Origin: JBGZFC01 sp041846575
GTDB lineage: Bacteria; Bacteroidota; Bacteroidia; Bacteroidales; Dysgonomonadaceae
Assembly (NCBI GenBank): GCA_041846575.1
Contig: JBGZFC010000055.1
Location: 1-16,687 of the forward strand
Length of the DNA stretch: 16,687 nucleotides
Direction of reading: 5' to 3'
The notes under the pieces are model-generated. The model searched no databases and was not told the DNA's origin. It saw only the letters and a list, made by a program, of their open reading frames with translations. Position 1 is the first letter of the stretch; every line of letters starts with the position of its first letter. The position numbers and the translations under genes are program-made. Below, piece after piece: positions 1 to 5,598 of the stretch.

Positions 1-141
1 AAGATTCTAAAACGACTTTCGCTTTGAACTCTTTGATGAATTTTCTTCTTGTTGTGGACATAAGTTTTTTTTGTTAAAGATAATGTTTTTTCTTTCATCG
101 TCATGTCTTAACTTGTTGTCCAGTTTTTGGGGAGTATTATA
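1..141 (-). mobile_element. IS3-family insertion sequence, 5' end (truncated by window edge)
   Basis: The minus strand holds the first codons of an IS3-type OrfA (2-61) preceded by about 80 nt of non-coding sequence. That sequence runs out to a terminal-looking motif, which on the minus strand reads ACTCCCCAAAAACTGGACA and resembles IS3-family inverted-repeat ends. An unrelated reading frame becomes recognisable at once on the other side, so the boundary lies at about 135-141. The other end, the rest of the transposase genes and any target duplication are outside the window, so the exact edge and subgroup are uncertain. Confidence 0.65.
2..61 (-). CDS. IS3-family transposase OrfA, N-terminal 20 residues only
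   Basis: Read on the minus strand from the ATG at 61-59, the frame gives MSTTRRKFIKEFKAKVVLES and leaves the window still open. The basic RRKFxxEFKxKVVLE start is characteristic of the helix-turn-helix OrfA of IS3-family elements (IS150-like), which binds the element's ends. The catalytic OrfB would lie outside the window. Only 20 residues are visible, so the family call rests on this motif and on the end-like sequence upstream. Confidence 0.65.
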   Translation of the reverse strand, partial: MSTTRRKFIKEFKAKVVLES

Positions 142-347
142 GTACCATTACCGCCACCTCTACGGAGGACTTTCTCACGAAACTACGTGAAAGCAGCAAG
201 TTCGACAGCGATTGCACCGATGAACAGTATATGCAACATTTTGCCGAAAGGTATAAAACACAAGAAGGAGTGAAGTTGAAAACCGACAATCCTACACTGT
301 TTTTCAGCGAAGTTCTAAGAGTGAAATATATTGAGGAAATTCAATAA
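141..347 (+). pseudogene. 3' remnant of a hypothetical gene interrupted by the IS element
   Basis: An open frame of 68 residues with normal coding composition (it contains STITATSTEDFLTKLRESSK and ends VLRVKYIEEIQ) stops at TAA 345-347. It has no start codon of its own near its left edge: it runs straight back into the IS end at about 141. It is therefore best read as the C-terminal part of a small cytosolic protein whose 5' end was separated by the insertion. I do not recognise the family. A strong terminator follows 20 nt after the stop, as expected at the end of a real transcription unit. Confidence 0.5.
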
Positions 348-366
348 ACAGCTTTTAAATACACAA

Positions 367-404
367 TAAAACCGTTTTCAAGAGATTGGAAACGGTTTTA
401 TTAT
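367..404 (+). terminator. Rho-independent terminator after the interrupted gene
   Basis: TAAAACCGTTT (367-377) pairs with AAACGGTTTTA (390-400). The loop is 12 nt and the stem's own 3' arm ends in a T run. It closes the unit of the truncated gene upstream; the A-rich 5' arm would also let it work, more weakly, on the opposite strand. Confidence 0.75.
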
Positions 405-444
405 AAAAATATGCTGTAAAACATAAAAATAAATGCTTTTTTAT

Positions 445-475
445 TTTGCTATTGATAGTAATATTACTATCTTTG
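445..475 (+). promoter_or_regulatory. Bacteroidota-type promoter of hicAB
   Basis: TTTG (445-448) is followed after 19 nt by TATCTTTG (468-475), an exact match to the Bacteroidota -33/-7 pattern TTTG-N19..21-TAnnTTTG. Transcription should begin about 7 nt downstream, near 482. That puts ATG 478 upstream of or at the start of the RNA and supports ATG 505 as the hicA start. Confidence 0.8.
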
Positions 476-504
476 TAATGTCAAACAATAACAAACAAAA
501 CAAA

Positions 505-699
505 ATGAAAAGATACAAAGTAAGAGAAGTTATAGCAATGCTATTAGCAGATGGATGGTACATTGCTCGCCAGAGAGGTAGCCACAGGCAATTCAAGCAC
601 CCTACTAAAAAAGGCACCGTTACAGTAAACGGAAAACCTAACGATGTTTTAGACCAATTTATTTTAAACAGCATTTGGAAACAAGCAGAGTGGCGATAA
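505..699 (+). CDS. hicA: HicA family mRNA interferase toxin
   Basis: The 64-residue product has the size and motifs of HicA, a small toxin with a double-stranded-RNA-binding-like fold that cleaves mRNA. It shows the N-terminal K-R-Y-K-V-R-E-V helix start, the dG(W/F)xxxRQxGSHxxF signature (RQRGSHRQFKHP, residues 23-34) with the catalytic His at residue 27, and a C-terminal strand and helix (VTVNGKPNDVLDQFILNSI). The frame is open back to 433, but the promoter at 445-475 makes starts before about 482 implausible. ATG 505 gives a normal HicA length and a 23-nt leader. hicB follows 27 nt downstream in the same direction, the standard toxin-first order. Key residues appear intact, so the toxin is probably active. 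Confidence 0.85.
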   Translation: MKRYKVREVIAMLLADGWYIARQRGSHRQFKHPTKKGTVTVNGKPNDVLDQFILNSIWKQAEWR

Positions 700-726
700 C
701 CACTCTGCACAAAAAACAAAAAAAAT

Positions 727-1128
727 ATGGAAAAACTTATAGCTAAAATAGGATATGCAGACCGAAACTACTGCGCACTTATAGAACTGCCCGATGAAGT
801 GGTAGCCGTTACACATCGCACGTTAGACGGAATAAAAAAAGCAGTTATCGAATCCTTAGAATTTTCAAAAGAAGGGCACCTCGAAAGCGGAGAACCCATA
901 CCGACTTGGGTTCACGGTTACGAAGTTGAGTATAATTTAGAAGTATCTGCACTATTGCAATATTTCGACGGAATATTAACCCGCTCGGCTCTTTCTCGTG
1001 TTACCGGAATTAATGAACGCCAACTCGGGCACTATGCTACCGGATACCGTAAACCACGACCGGAACAAAGAGAAAAAATAATAAACGGCATACGTAATAT
1101 TGGCGAAGAATTTTTATCAGTTGTGTGA
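727..1128 (+). CDS. hicB: HicB family antitoxin / autorepressor
   Basis: The 133-residue protein is the antitoxin partner of the hicA gene just upstream. Residues 1-60 (MEKLIAKIGYADRNYCALIE, then an LP-x-V-x-x-x-x-R-T-L-D block) match the degenerate RNase-H-like fold that masks HicA. Residues about 80-125 (ILTRSALSRVTGINERQLGH and the following basic segment with PRPEQREKI) look like a helix-turn-helix of the XRE type. Antitoxins of this class bind their own promoter, so autoregulation of 445-475 is expected but not shown. The A-rich leader AAAAAACAAAAAAAAT has no Shine-Dalgarno site, as usual in this phylum. A strong terminator follows. Confidence 0.85.
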   Translation: MEKLIAKIGYADRNYCALIELPDEVVAVTHRTLDGIKKAVIESLEFSKEGHLESGEPIPTWVHGYEVEYNLEVSALLQYFDGILTRSALSRVTGINERQLGHYATGYRKPRPEQREKIINGIRNIGEEFLSVV

Positions 1129-1159
1129 GTTATTGTTTGACAACTTAATTTGCACCCTG

Positions 1160-1190
1160 CCGCTCCCGAATTTTCGGGAGCGGTTTTTTT
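1160..1190 (+). terminator. Rho-independent terminator of hicAB
   Basis: An 11-bp GC-rich stem, CCGCTCCCGAA (1160-1170) with TTCGGGAGCGG (1173-1183), is followed by seven T (1184-1190). It lies 31 nt after the hicB stop and separates hicAB from the lipoprotein gene. Confidence 0.9.
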
Positions 1191-1247
1191 ATTTTCAAAA
1201 ATATTACTACCTTGCACTCAATTATTAATCTTTTAATTTCAAACAAT

Positions 1248-1628
1248 ATGAAAAAAATTCTATTTATTTCTTTTATTGCATTTCTATGCATTTCGTGTTC
1301 AACAGAACCACAAGAGCAAATTCTTAAAAATTTCACAAAAGAACTGGGTAATCCTACAAAGACAGATGAGTCTATTAAAAATGATTATTTGTATATATGG
1401 GAAAATATTTCTATTGATAAATCAAATAGCATTTTAGATTTAGCCGATAAGTCATTAAATATGCTTCCTGACAGAAAAAAGGATATTGAGTTGTCTTCAG
1501 ATGGCAAATCTTTTTTTGATATGCGGCATTATGAAACACCTAAATTTGAAATTACAGTTGAGAATCATTATCACAAAGAGAATCCCCCAACTAAAATTGA
1601 TGTTAAATTATTCATAAAAATAAAATAA
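1248..1628 (+). CDS. Small lipoprotein of unknown function
   Basis: The product is 126 residues from ATG 1248. It starts with a basic n-region and hydrophobic core (MKKILFISFIAFL) followed by the lipobox-like C-I-S-C-S, with the lipidated Cys at residue 17. The mature domain is polar and charged, with no further membrane segment. Earlier in-frame Met codons (from 1212) would bury the signal peptide, so 1248 is the sound start. A near-consensus -7 element (TACCTTG, about 1208-1214) lies about 35 nt upstream. The gene is monocistronic between two terminators. I do not recognise the mature domain. Carriage next to a toxin-antitoxin pair and an integrase suggests an accessory gene. Confidence 0.7.
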   Translation: MKKILFISFIAFLCISCSTEPQEQILKNFTKELGNPTKTDESIKNDYLYIWENISIDKSNSILDLADKSLNMLPDRKKDIELSSDGKSFFDMRHYETPKFEITVENHYHKENPPTKIDVKLFIKIK

Positions 1629-1660
1629 CAAAAAGTCCCGAATTTCTTCGGGACTTTTTG
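1629..1660 (+). terminator. Bidirectional-looking terminator after the lipoprotein gene
   Basis: A perfect 14-bp stem, CAAAAAGTCCCGAA (1629-1642) with TTCGGGACTTTTTG (1647-1660), has a TTTC tetraloop. It begins immediately after the stop codon at 1626-1628. The A run on the 5' arm and T run on the 3' arm would let it act in both directions. Confidence 0.85.
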
Positions 1661-1789
1661 TTTCTATTTTACTGATAGTACGATTAAAAGTAAAAAGAAC
1701 GTACAACCTCTCTTTTCGTAAAAAAATGTTTCAATTCGTACGATATACTTGTAATTCCATATTAGTCTGCTTTAGAAAATAATAAAAAC

Positions 1790-1930
1790 ATGACAGCAAC
1801 ATTAAAAAATCCCTACTTAGGTTATACTCGAATAGAACTTATCGAAAAGATAAGCTATAAATGGCTTATTCGAATAACCGGTTCTGGTAAAGAAATTGAA
1901 GTGTACGAAGATGAATTTGAAATAGATTAA
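1790..1930 (+). CDS. Tiny hypothetical protein (46 aa)
   Basis: ATG 1790 to TAA 1928-1930 encodes MTATLKNPYLGYTRIELIEK and then an acidic C-terminus ending EVYEDEFEID. The pattern (YTRIELI, SYKWLIRI, alternating strand-like residues, acidic tail) looks like a small folded beta-rich protein rather than noise, but I do not recognise the family. The next gene starts 2 nt after the stop and is probably co-transcribed. A partial -7 match TATACTTG lies about 40 nt upstream, at about 1744-1751. The 129-nt gap before this gene (1661-1789) holds the palindrome TCGTACGA and otherwise nothing I can name. Confidence 0.5.
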   Translation: MTATLKNPYLGYTRIELIEKISYKWLIRITGSGKEIEVYEDEFEID

Positions 1931-1932
1931 AT

Positions 1933-2115
1933 ATGAAAACAAAACAAAATAACACTTATCAAGTAATAGATTCAATGGGGAGAAATACATCTATATACTA
2001 TTCCGCACAAAACATCAACGAATCGATAAGACTGTTCAAAAATGATAAAGAAAATTATCGCAAGCATTATCACGGTAAAATAATACGCTGCTACAACGGC
2101 GGAGTAAGAGGTTGA
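1933..2115 (+). CDS. Small basic hypothetical protein (60 aa)
   Basis: The frame begins 2 nt after the previous stop and encodes a 60-residue basic protein (starts MKTKQNNTYQVIDSMGRNTS, ends KIIRCYNGGVRG). It has a plausible alpha/beta pattern with no transmembrane segment or signal peptide. The tight spacing suggests translational coupling with the 46-residue ORF upstream. I do not recognise the family. Together with its neighbours it belongs to an accessory block next to an integrase. Confidence 0.5.
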   Translation: MKTKQNNTYQVIDSMGRNTSIYYSAQNINESIRLFKNDKENYRKHYHGKIIRCYNGGVRG

Positions 2116-2199
2116 AATAATTAAAGTTGCGCACGACACAAACTAAGTGCTTTTTAATCGCACTGCATGGAATTTACTAATCATTTAATAATTAAAATC

Positions 2200-2519
2200 A
2201 TGACACGAATAGCATTAACAGACGCTCTGGAAGCTGGTTTAACAGTGAAACAGCAGAGAAATTTAATGAAAAAACTTATTGGAATGGCAATAATCACATT
2301 AGCAAAGCAACCGGTTCTCAATGGGAACACGAAGCTATTTATTTGACAAAAGGTGGCAAATGGATATTAGCGCATTGGTCAAATTTTCAAGGCTCGCATG
2401 ACACATACGAGATTATTTCTGACGAAGAAGCATCAAAGTGGTTTGCAAAGCAAGAGTTTTCAGACGAAGAGATTCCTGCAGCTTTACACGAGTGCGTTTA
2501 TGGTTGCGAAATTCTATAA
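2200..2519 (+). pseudogene. Small hypothetical gene broken by a one-base frameshift
   Basis: From ATG 2200 the frame reads MTRIALTD, then leaves any sensible sequence and stops early. A second frame continues from about 2225 with strongly coding-like sequence (SGSWFNSETAEKFNE, YWNGNNHISKATGSQWEHEA, LTKGGKWILAHWSNFQGS) to TAA 2517-2519. Adding one base after the GAC codon (2221-2223) would join them as ...LTD-A-SGSWFNS..., a complete protein of about 106 residues. I recall small phage or plasmid-associated proteins with the TD...WF, ATGSQW-H-E and W-S-x-(Y/F)-Q-G-S pattern, of unknown function. Total length 320 nt is not a multiple of three, consistent with a single-base deletion (or a sequencing error). 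Confidence 0.6.
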
Positions 2520-2526
2520 AATTTTA

Positions 2527-2549
2527 AAGCAGGGTTAACTCCCCTGCTT
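2527..2549 (+). promoter_or_regulatory. Hairpin between the broken gene and the integrase
   Basis: A perfect 8-bp inverted repeat, AAGCAGGG (2527-2534) with CCCTGCTT (2542-2549), encloses a 7-nt loop. It starts 8 nt after the upstream stop and ends 15 nt before the integrase ATG. There is no T run, so it is not a clear intrinsic terminator. It could terminate weakly, protect an mRNA end, or affect integrase translation. Confidence 0.4.
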
Positions 2550-2564
2550 CAAATTGAAAAAACT

Positions 2565-3476
2565 ATGTTCTCTTTTAAAAAGAAAAAAAATACATGTCTT
2601 GCAGTTCCTTTTATTTTAAATCAATCGCTAAAATCAAAAAAGGGAAAAGACTATCGTAGGCAAATCAGACTAAATGCAGAAAGATTAGCTGCGTATGAGA
2701 AAAATCGCGGCATTACAATATATTCCGATTCGCTCACTTACGAAGTATGCGAAGATATTCACGATTTTCTTAATTCATTCAATTATTTACAAAACACAGT
2801 GTCAAGCATAATGAGTAAAATATTCACATCTTTCAACGCGATGAAGCGTGCCGGATATGAAGTGAACGAAGGTTACAAAGATTTTAGACTAAAAAAAGAA
2901 CCCGTTACAACTGTTTATCTCACTTCTGACGAAGTTGAAAAACTTTACAATTTGCGTCTAAATTATCAAAACACCCTCATTAGAGACCTCTTTGTCGTCG
3001 GCTGTCTTACCGGGATGCGCTACAGCGATTATTTGCAGCTTGCTCTAAGTAACATAAGGGCAAACGTGATTATTAAGAAAACAAAAAAAACAGGCTCATT
3101 CGTTGAAATACCTATTCATCCTATAGTGCGAGAAATTTTAAGTAAATATAACGGATTTCCGCCTTACACTAACACACAACAGAATTTCAACGCTCGAATC
3201 AAGGCTATTTGCAAACGTGCAGGTATAACAGACAAAGTCTATATCGAACGTACAAGAGGATGTAAAACAGAACGTTTTTCAACCCCTCGTTACAAACTTA
3301 TATCGAGTCACACTGCACGTCGTTCATTTGCCACAAATGCTTATCTCGCCGGTATTCCGGCTGCAAGAATTATGCTTATGACGGGGCATACTACAGAAGA
3401 TTCTTTTTTCAGATATATACGCATAGCTCGTTCCGAGAATGCTAAAACTTTATCAGAACATCCATTTTTTAACTAA
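2565..3476 (+). CDS. Tyrosine recombinase / phage-type integrase
   Basis: The 303-residue protein is a tyrosine recombinase that cuts and rejoins DNA through a covalent phosphotyrosine. An N-terminal SAM-like core-binding domain (about residues 45-105, including YEVCEDIHDFLNSFN) precedes the catalytic domain (about 115-300). All catalytic positions can be placed: Arg152 in GCLTGMRYSDY, a beta-hairpin Lys at 174/175 (KKTKKTG), His249 and Arg252 in SSHTARRSFATN, His275 in MTGHTTEDSF, and nucleophile Tyr284 in FFRYIRI. It is slightly shorter at the N-terminus than the usual roughly 400-residue Bacteroidota integrases and may lack the arm-binding domain. It is flanked by small accessory ORFs, as in an integrative element, but no attachment site could be identified. 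Confidence 0.85.
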   Translation: MFSFKKKKNTCLAVPFILNQSLKSKKGKDYRRQIRLNAERLAAYEKNRGITIYSDSLTYEVCEDIHDFLNSFNYLQNTVSSIMSKIFTSFNAMKRAGYEVNEGYKDFRLKKEPVTTVYLTSDEVEKLYNLRLNYQNTLIRDLFVVGCLTGMRYSDYLQLALSNIRANVIIKKTKKTGSFVEIPIHPIVREILSKYNGFPPYTNTQQNFNARIKAICKRAGITDKVYIERTRGCKTERFSTPRYKLISSHTARRSFATNAYLAGIPAARIMLMTGHTTEDSFFRYIRIARSENAKTLSEHPFFN

Positions 3477-3491
3477 TTAATATTTAAAATT

Positions 3492-3787
3492 ATGTCAATC
3501 AAATTATCATCAATCAGAGAACTGCCAAAACAAGCACGTATAATTAGTGCTTATGGCTATCGTAAAAACGGTATCGGTATGAGCCTTTACCGATATAAAG
3601 TTGATAACAAAGAATTCACAGCGTGGATTCCAATGGGAGGAGATGCAGTATAAACAAAGAGCTAAATCCCGCACTCGAGGTTGCCGACACGCAAGTAGTA
3701 GATGCAATGACCAAAGCCGGATATATCTTTTTCACGCCACATGGTTCGCAATCTTTTAGTTTTCAATGGCTATTAATTGAAAAATAG
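3492..3787 (+). pseudogene. Small hypothetical gene split by a probable frameshift
   Basis: ATG 3492 encodes 53 residues (MSIKLSSIRELPKQARIISA, ending EFTAWIPMGGDAV) and stops at 3651-3653. In the -1 frame a coding-like stretch continues without an obvious start codon: INKELNPALEVADTQVVDAM, then TKAGYIFFTPHGSQSFSF, to TAG 3785-3787. Adding one base near 3650 would give one protein of about 98 residues. Alternatively the 53-residue ORF is a complete tiny gene. I do not recognise the family. It follows the integrase by 15 nt and was probably part of the same transcript. Confidence 0.45.
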
Positions 3788-3790
3788 TGC

Positions 3791-3798
3791 TATATTTG
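3791..3798 (+). promoter_or_regulatory. -7 promoter element upstream of the array
   Basis: TATATTTG (3791-3798) matches the Bacteroidota -7 consensus TAnnTTTG, with an expected start near 3805, just before the ATG at 3815. No good TTTG -33 partner is found 19-21 nt upstream, so the call is moderate. Transcription from here would run through the short ORF 3815-3946 into the CRISPR array and could supply a full-length precursor. Confidence 0.4.
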
Positions 3799-3814
3799 TG
3801 AAAACATTTGAGTT

Positions 3815-3946
3815 ATGATTACAGACGAAATGATAAAAACGGAATTCATCCACCAAACGGTTTCTGTAGGAGCAAAAAAGATATATGCAACGCAAACCGA
3901 AACGGTTGTGAATTGCTTTCAATTATTTGTATCTTTGACATCTTGA
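3815..3946 (+). CDS. Short ORF truncated by reading into CRISPR repeat 1
   Basis: ATG 3815 opens a frame encoding MITDEMIKTEFIHQTVSVGA and then KKIYATQTETV, which looks like the genuine N-terminus of a protein. At 3905 it enters the first CRISPR repeat, where it reads VVNCFQLFVSLTS and stops at TGA 3944-3946. The last 14 residues are therefore repeat-encoded. The likely explanation is a gene fragment that abuts the array edge, with its 3' part lost. A functional 43-residue peptide is possible but less likely. I do not recognise the family. Confidence 0.4.
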   Translation: MITDEMIKTEFIHQTVSVGAKKIYATQTETVVNCFQLFVSLTS

Positions 3947-4179
3947 ACAACGAGGTATTGATGGAGAAGTTACGGAAAGTGTTGTGAATTGCTTTCAATT
4001 ATTTGTATCTTTGACATCTTGAACAACTTTCTGCATAACGGTTATGCAAAAGTGGGTGTTGTGAATTGCTTTCAAAAATTGTATCTTTGATATTCTGAAC
4101 AACGATTTTAAGATTAAAAGGTTCTCATTTTGTGTTGTGAATTGCTTTCAAAAATTGTATCTTTGATATTCTGAACAAC
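3905..4179 (+). CRISPR. Type II-C CRISPR array: 4 repeats, 3 spacers
   Basis: Repeats lie at 3905-3951 and 3981-4027 (47 bp, identical) and at 4058-4103 and 4134-4179 (46 bp, identical). Spacers are 3952-3980 (29 bp), 4028-4057 (30 bp) and 4104-4133 (30 bp). All repeats share GTTGTGAATTGCTTTCAA at the 5' end, TTGTATCTTTGA in the middle and GAACAAC at the 3' end; the two classes differ only between these blocks. The 5' block pairs with the tracrRNA anti-repeat at 10203-10219, so crRNAs are made from the + strand as spacer followed by repeat, toward cas2. Repeats of about 47 bp beginning GTTGTG are typical of Bacteroidota type II-C systems. Each repeat also contains GTTG-N20/21-TATCTTTG, a Bacteroidota promoter pattern. 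The array is short, which suggests low acquisition activity. Confidence 0.97.
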
Positions 4180-4252
4180 AGAATATTGGTATTTCGCTCA
4201 AAAACAACACGTTGCAAGGAATGTTAGAAATAAAAAAATAGTTGTTCAGTTG
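4180..4252 (+). other. Post-array segment between repeat 4 and the terminator
   Basis: AT-rich sequence with no gene. GTTG recurs at 4211, 31 nt after repeat 4, exactly where a fifth repeat would begin, but the following bases do not continue as a repeat. GTTGTTCAG (4241-4249) is the exact reverse complement of the last 9 nt of repeats 3 and 4. The segment may be the leader or the trailer of the array; the sequence does not decide which. Confidence 0.4.
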
Positions 4253-4285
4253 TAAAAAATCCCGCTTGAAAGGCGGGATTTTTTA
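4253..4285. terminator. Bidirectional terminator between array and cas operon
   Basis: A stem of about 15 bp pairs TAAAAAATCCCGCTT (4253-4267) with AGGCGGGATTTTTTA (4271-4285), with a 3-nt loop and one G-T pair. The A/T runs on both sides make it symmetric. On the + strand it ends array transcripts; on the - strand it ends the cas9-cas1-cas2 message, 2 nt after the cas2 stop. Confidence 0.9.
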
Positions 4286-4287
4286 TG

Positions 4288-4620
4288 CTAAAACAATTCC
4301 AGTTGTTGGTAAGGCGTTTTTACCTCTTTTTCTTTTTTGCCGACAAACAATTCCATATTCCCAAATTGCTTATCGGTAATACAAAGGATGCCGATTTGTC
4401 CGGCAGGCGGGAGGTAGCTTTTTACTCTTTTAATGTGAACGTCGGCATTTTCTCTACTGGCACAATGCCGCAAATAAATTGAAAACTGAAACATGGTAAA
4501 CCCATCCTGAACGAGCTTTTTGCGAAAATCGGAATAGATTTTTCGCTCTTTTTTGGTCTCGGTTGGTAAATCGAAAAATACAAGTACCCACATAATTCTA
4601 TATTCGCTAAACCGTTCCAT
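4288..4620 (-). CDS. cas2: CRISPR-associated protein Cas2 (type II)
   Basis: The 110-residue protein is Cas2, the dimeric ferredoxin-fold partner that bridges two Cas1 dimers in the spacer-integration complex. The start MERFSEYRIMWVLVFFDLPT contains the conserved first strand ending in Asp17 (FFDLP), followed by T-x-x-x-K-K-E-R and the FQFSIYLRHC segment of the core fold. It is the last gene of the cas operon, 30 nt after the cas1 stop. A start at Met10 is possible, but the longer form matches the usual EYRIMW-containing N-terminus of Bacteroidota Cas2. Its stop sits against the bidirectional terminator shared with the array. Confidence 0.93.
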   Translation of the reverse strand: MERFSEYRIMWVLVFFDLPTETKKERKIYSDFRKKLVQDGFTMFQFSIYLRHCASRENADVHIKRVKSYLPPAGQIGILCITDKQFGNMELFVGKKEKEVKTPYQQLELF

Positions 4621-4650
4621 AGTTACTCTAAATGCACAAAATATGACAAA

Positions 4651-5586
4651 TTAGCCAAATGAAGGATATTTTATCTTTCGGATTTCGCCCGAAAAACACT
4701 TGTTAAGCGATGCGGTAGTTTGTCCAACAGCAATCATCAAAGGACTTCGTTGGTTGTTGATAATCACATCAAGAATCGGGATATTTAGTAATTTTGTTTT
4801 TATTTCCTGCGATAATTCAGCAATATCTACCCCGCTTTCCATTATCTCAATCACCAATTTATCTACAAACGGGCGATAAGGCTCCATAATGTCGTCAGCC
4901 AAACAATACGCGTTGTATTTACTGCGGTGGTGTATGCCGAACGTGGGCAACAATCCACTGGCAACCAACGAACGGGCAACTACCGCTCTTAAAATGGCGT
5001 AACCATAGTTCAGCAAATTGTTGGGAGGATCACCTTCTCTACCACGTGTGAAACCTGAAATATTTGGAAAAATATTGTTCCAATAATAGACTGCTGCACG
5101 TGCTTCATAATTGTCGGGGTCGCCACTTTTTACATCGTTTGCCCAAACAAGCATATTCTTTACCACAACTTTTGATTTGTTTTCCAACACATAAGCCTGA
5201 TTTTGAATTTTAGCCTGAACGGTTTGTTGCCACAATTGCTTTTTAAGCGGGACGGATGCATCTATCTGATCTCTAAACCGCTCGGTTTGTGTGGTATTTC
5301 CGGCAAGCGGAAGCATCAAGCCAATGGGCATTCGAGAGTTGTTGCAAGTGATTAAAGCACAATTATTTTCAAGCAAAGCCTCCATTAGCCCGTGTGTAAT
5401 AGTTATTTGCTTATTGTCCAGAATTACTACACCAATATCTTCCACCGGAATAGTTTTCACTGCATCAGCCTTAAAAGTCTCGGGCAATGTATCATTCTTT
5501 ACTATTTCGGGCAACTGTATAACTAATTGTTTGTTTCGCAAACTTAGATATGTCGGATTGCCGAAGTAGAGTGTTTTTTTTATCAT
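4651..5586 (-). CDS. cas1: CRISPR-associated integrase Cas1 (type II-C)
   Basis: The 311-residue protein is Cas1, the metal-dependent integrase that inserts new spacers next to the repeat. An N-terminal beta-rich domain (about 1-85) precedes the alpha-helical catalytic domain. Expected metal ligands are visible: Glu161 in NYEARAAVYYW, a His in the G-I-HH-RSKYN motif (219/220), and Glu235 in LADDIMEPYRPFVD. Length is normal for type II Cas1. It starts 12 nt after the cas9 stop and is clearly co-transcribed. With Cas2 it forms the adaptation module. No csn2 or cas4 is present, which fits subtype II-C. Confidence 0.95.
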   Translation of the reverse strand: MIKKTLYFGNPTYLSLRNKQLVIQLPEIVKNDTLPETFKADAVKTIPVEDIGVVILDNKQITITHGLMEALLENNCALITCNNSRMPIGLMLPLAGNTTQTERFRDQIDASVPLKKQLWQQTVQAKIQNQAYVLENKSKVVVKNMLVWANDVKSGDPDNYEARAAVYYWNNIFPNISGFTRGREGDPPNNLLNYGYAILRAVVARSLVASGLLPTFGIHHRSKYNAYCLADDIMEPYRPFVDKLVIEIMESGVDIAELSQEIKTKLLNIPILDVIINNQRSPLMIAVGQTTASLNKCFSGEIRKIKYPSFG

Positions 5587-5598
5587 ATCATTAAATGT

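Noticed and set aside
2565..3476. An attachment site pair for the integrase
   Set aside because: No direct repeat of convincing length flanking the integrase block was found, and the tRNA genes here are intact and distant.
4104..4133. Self-targeting of spacer 3 at about 1682 (shared GATTAAAAG)
   Set aside because: Nine AT-rich bases shared in a 30-nt spacer is expected by chance; no spacer matches this window over a useful length.
4180..4249. A fourth spacer followed by a fifth repeat
   Set aside because: Only GTTG is in place at 4211; the following bases do not match either repeat class, so I ended the array at 4179.
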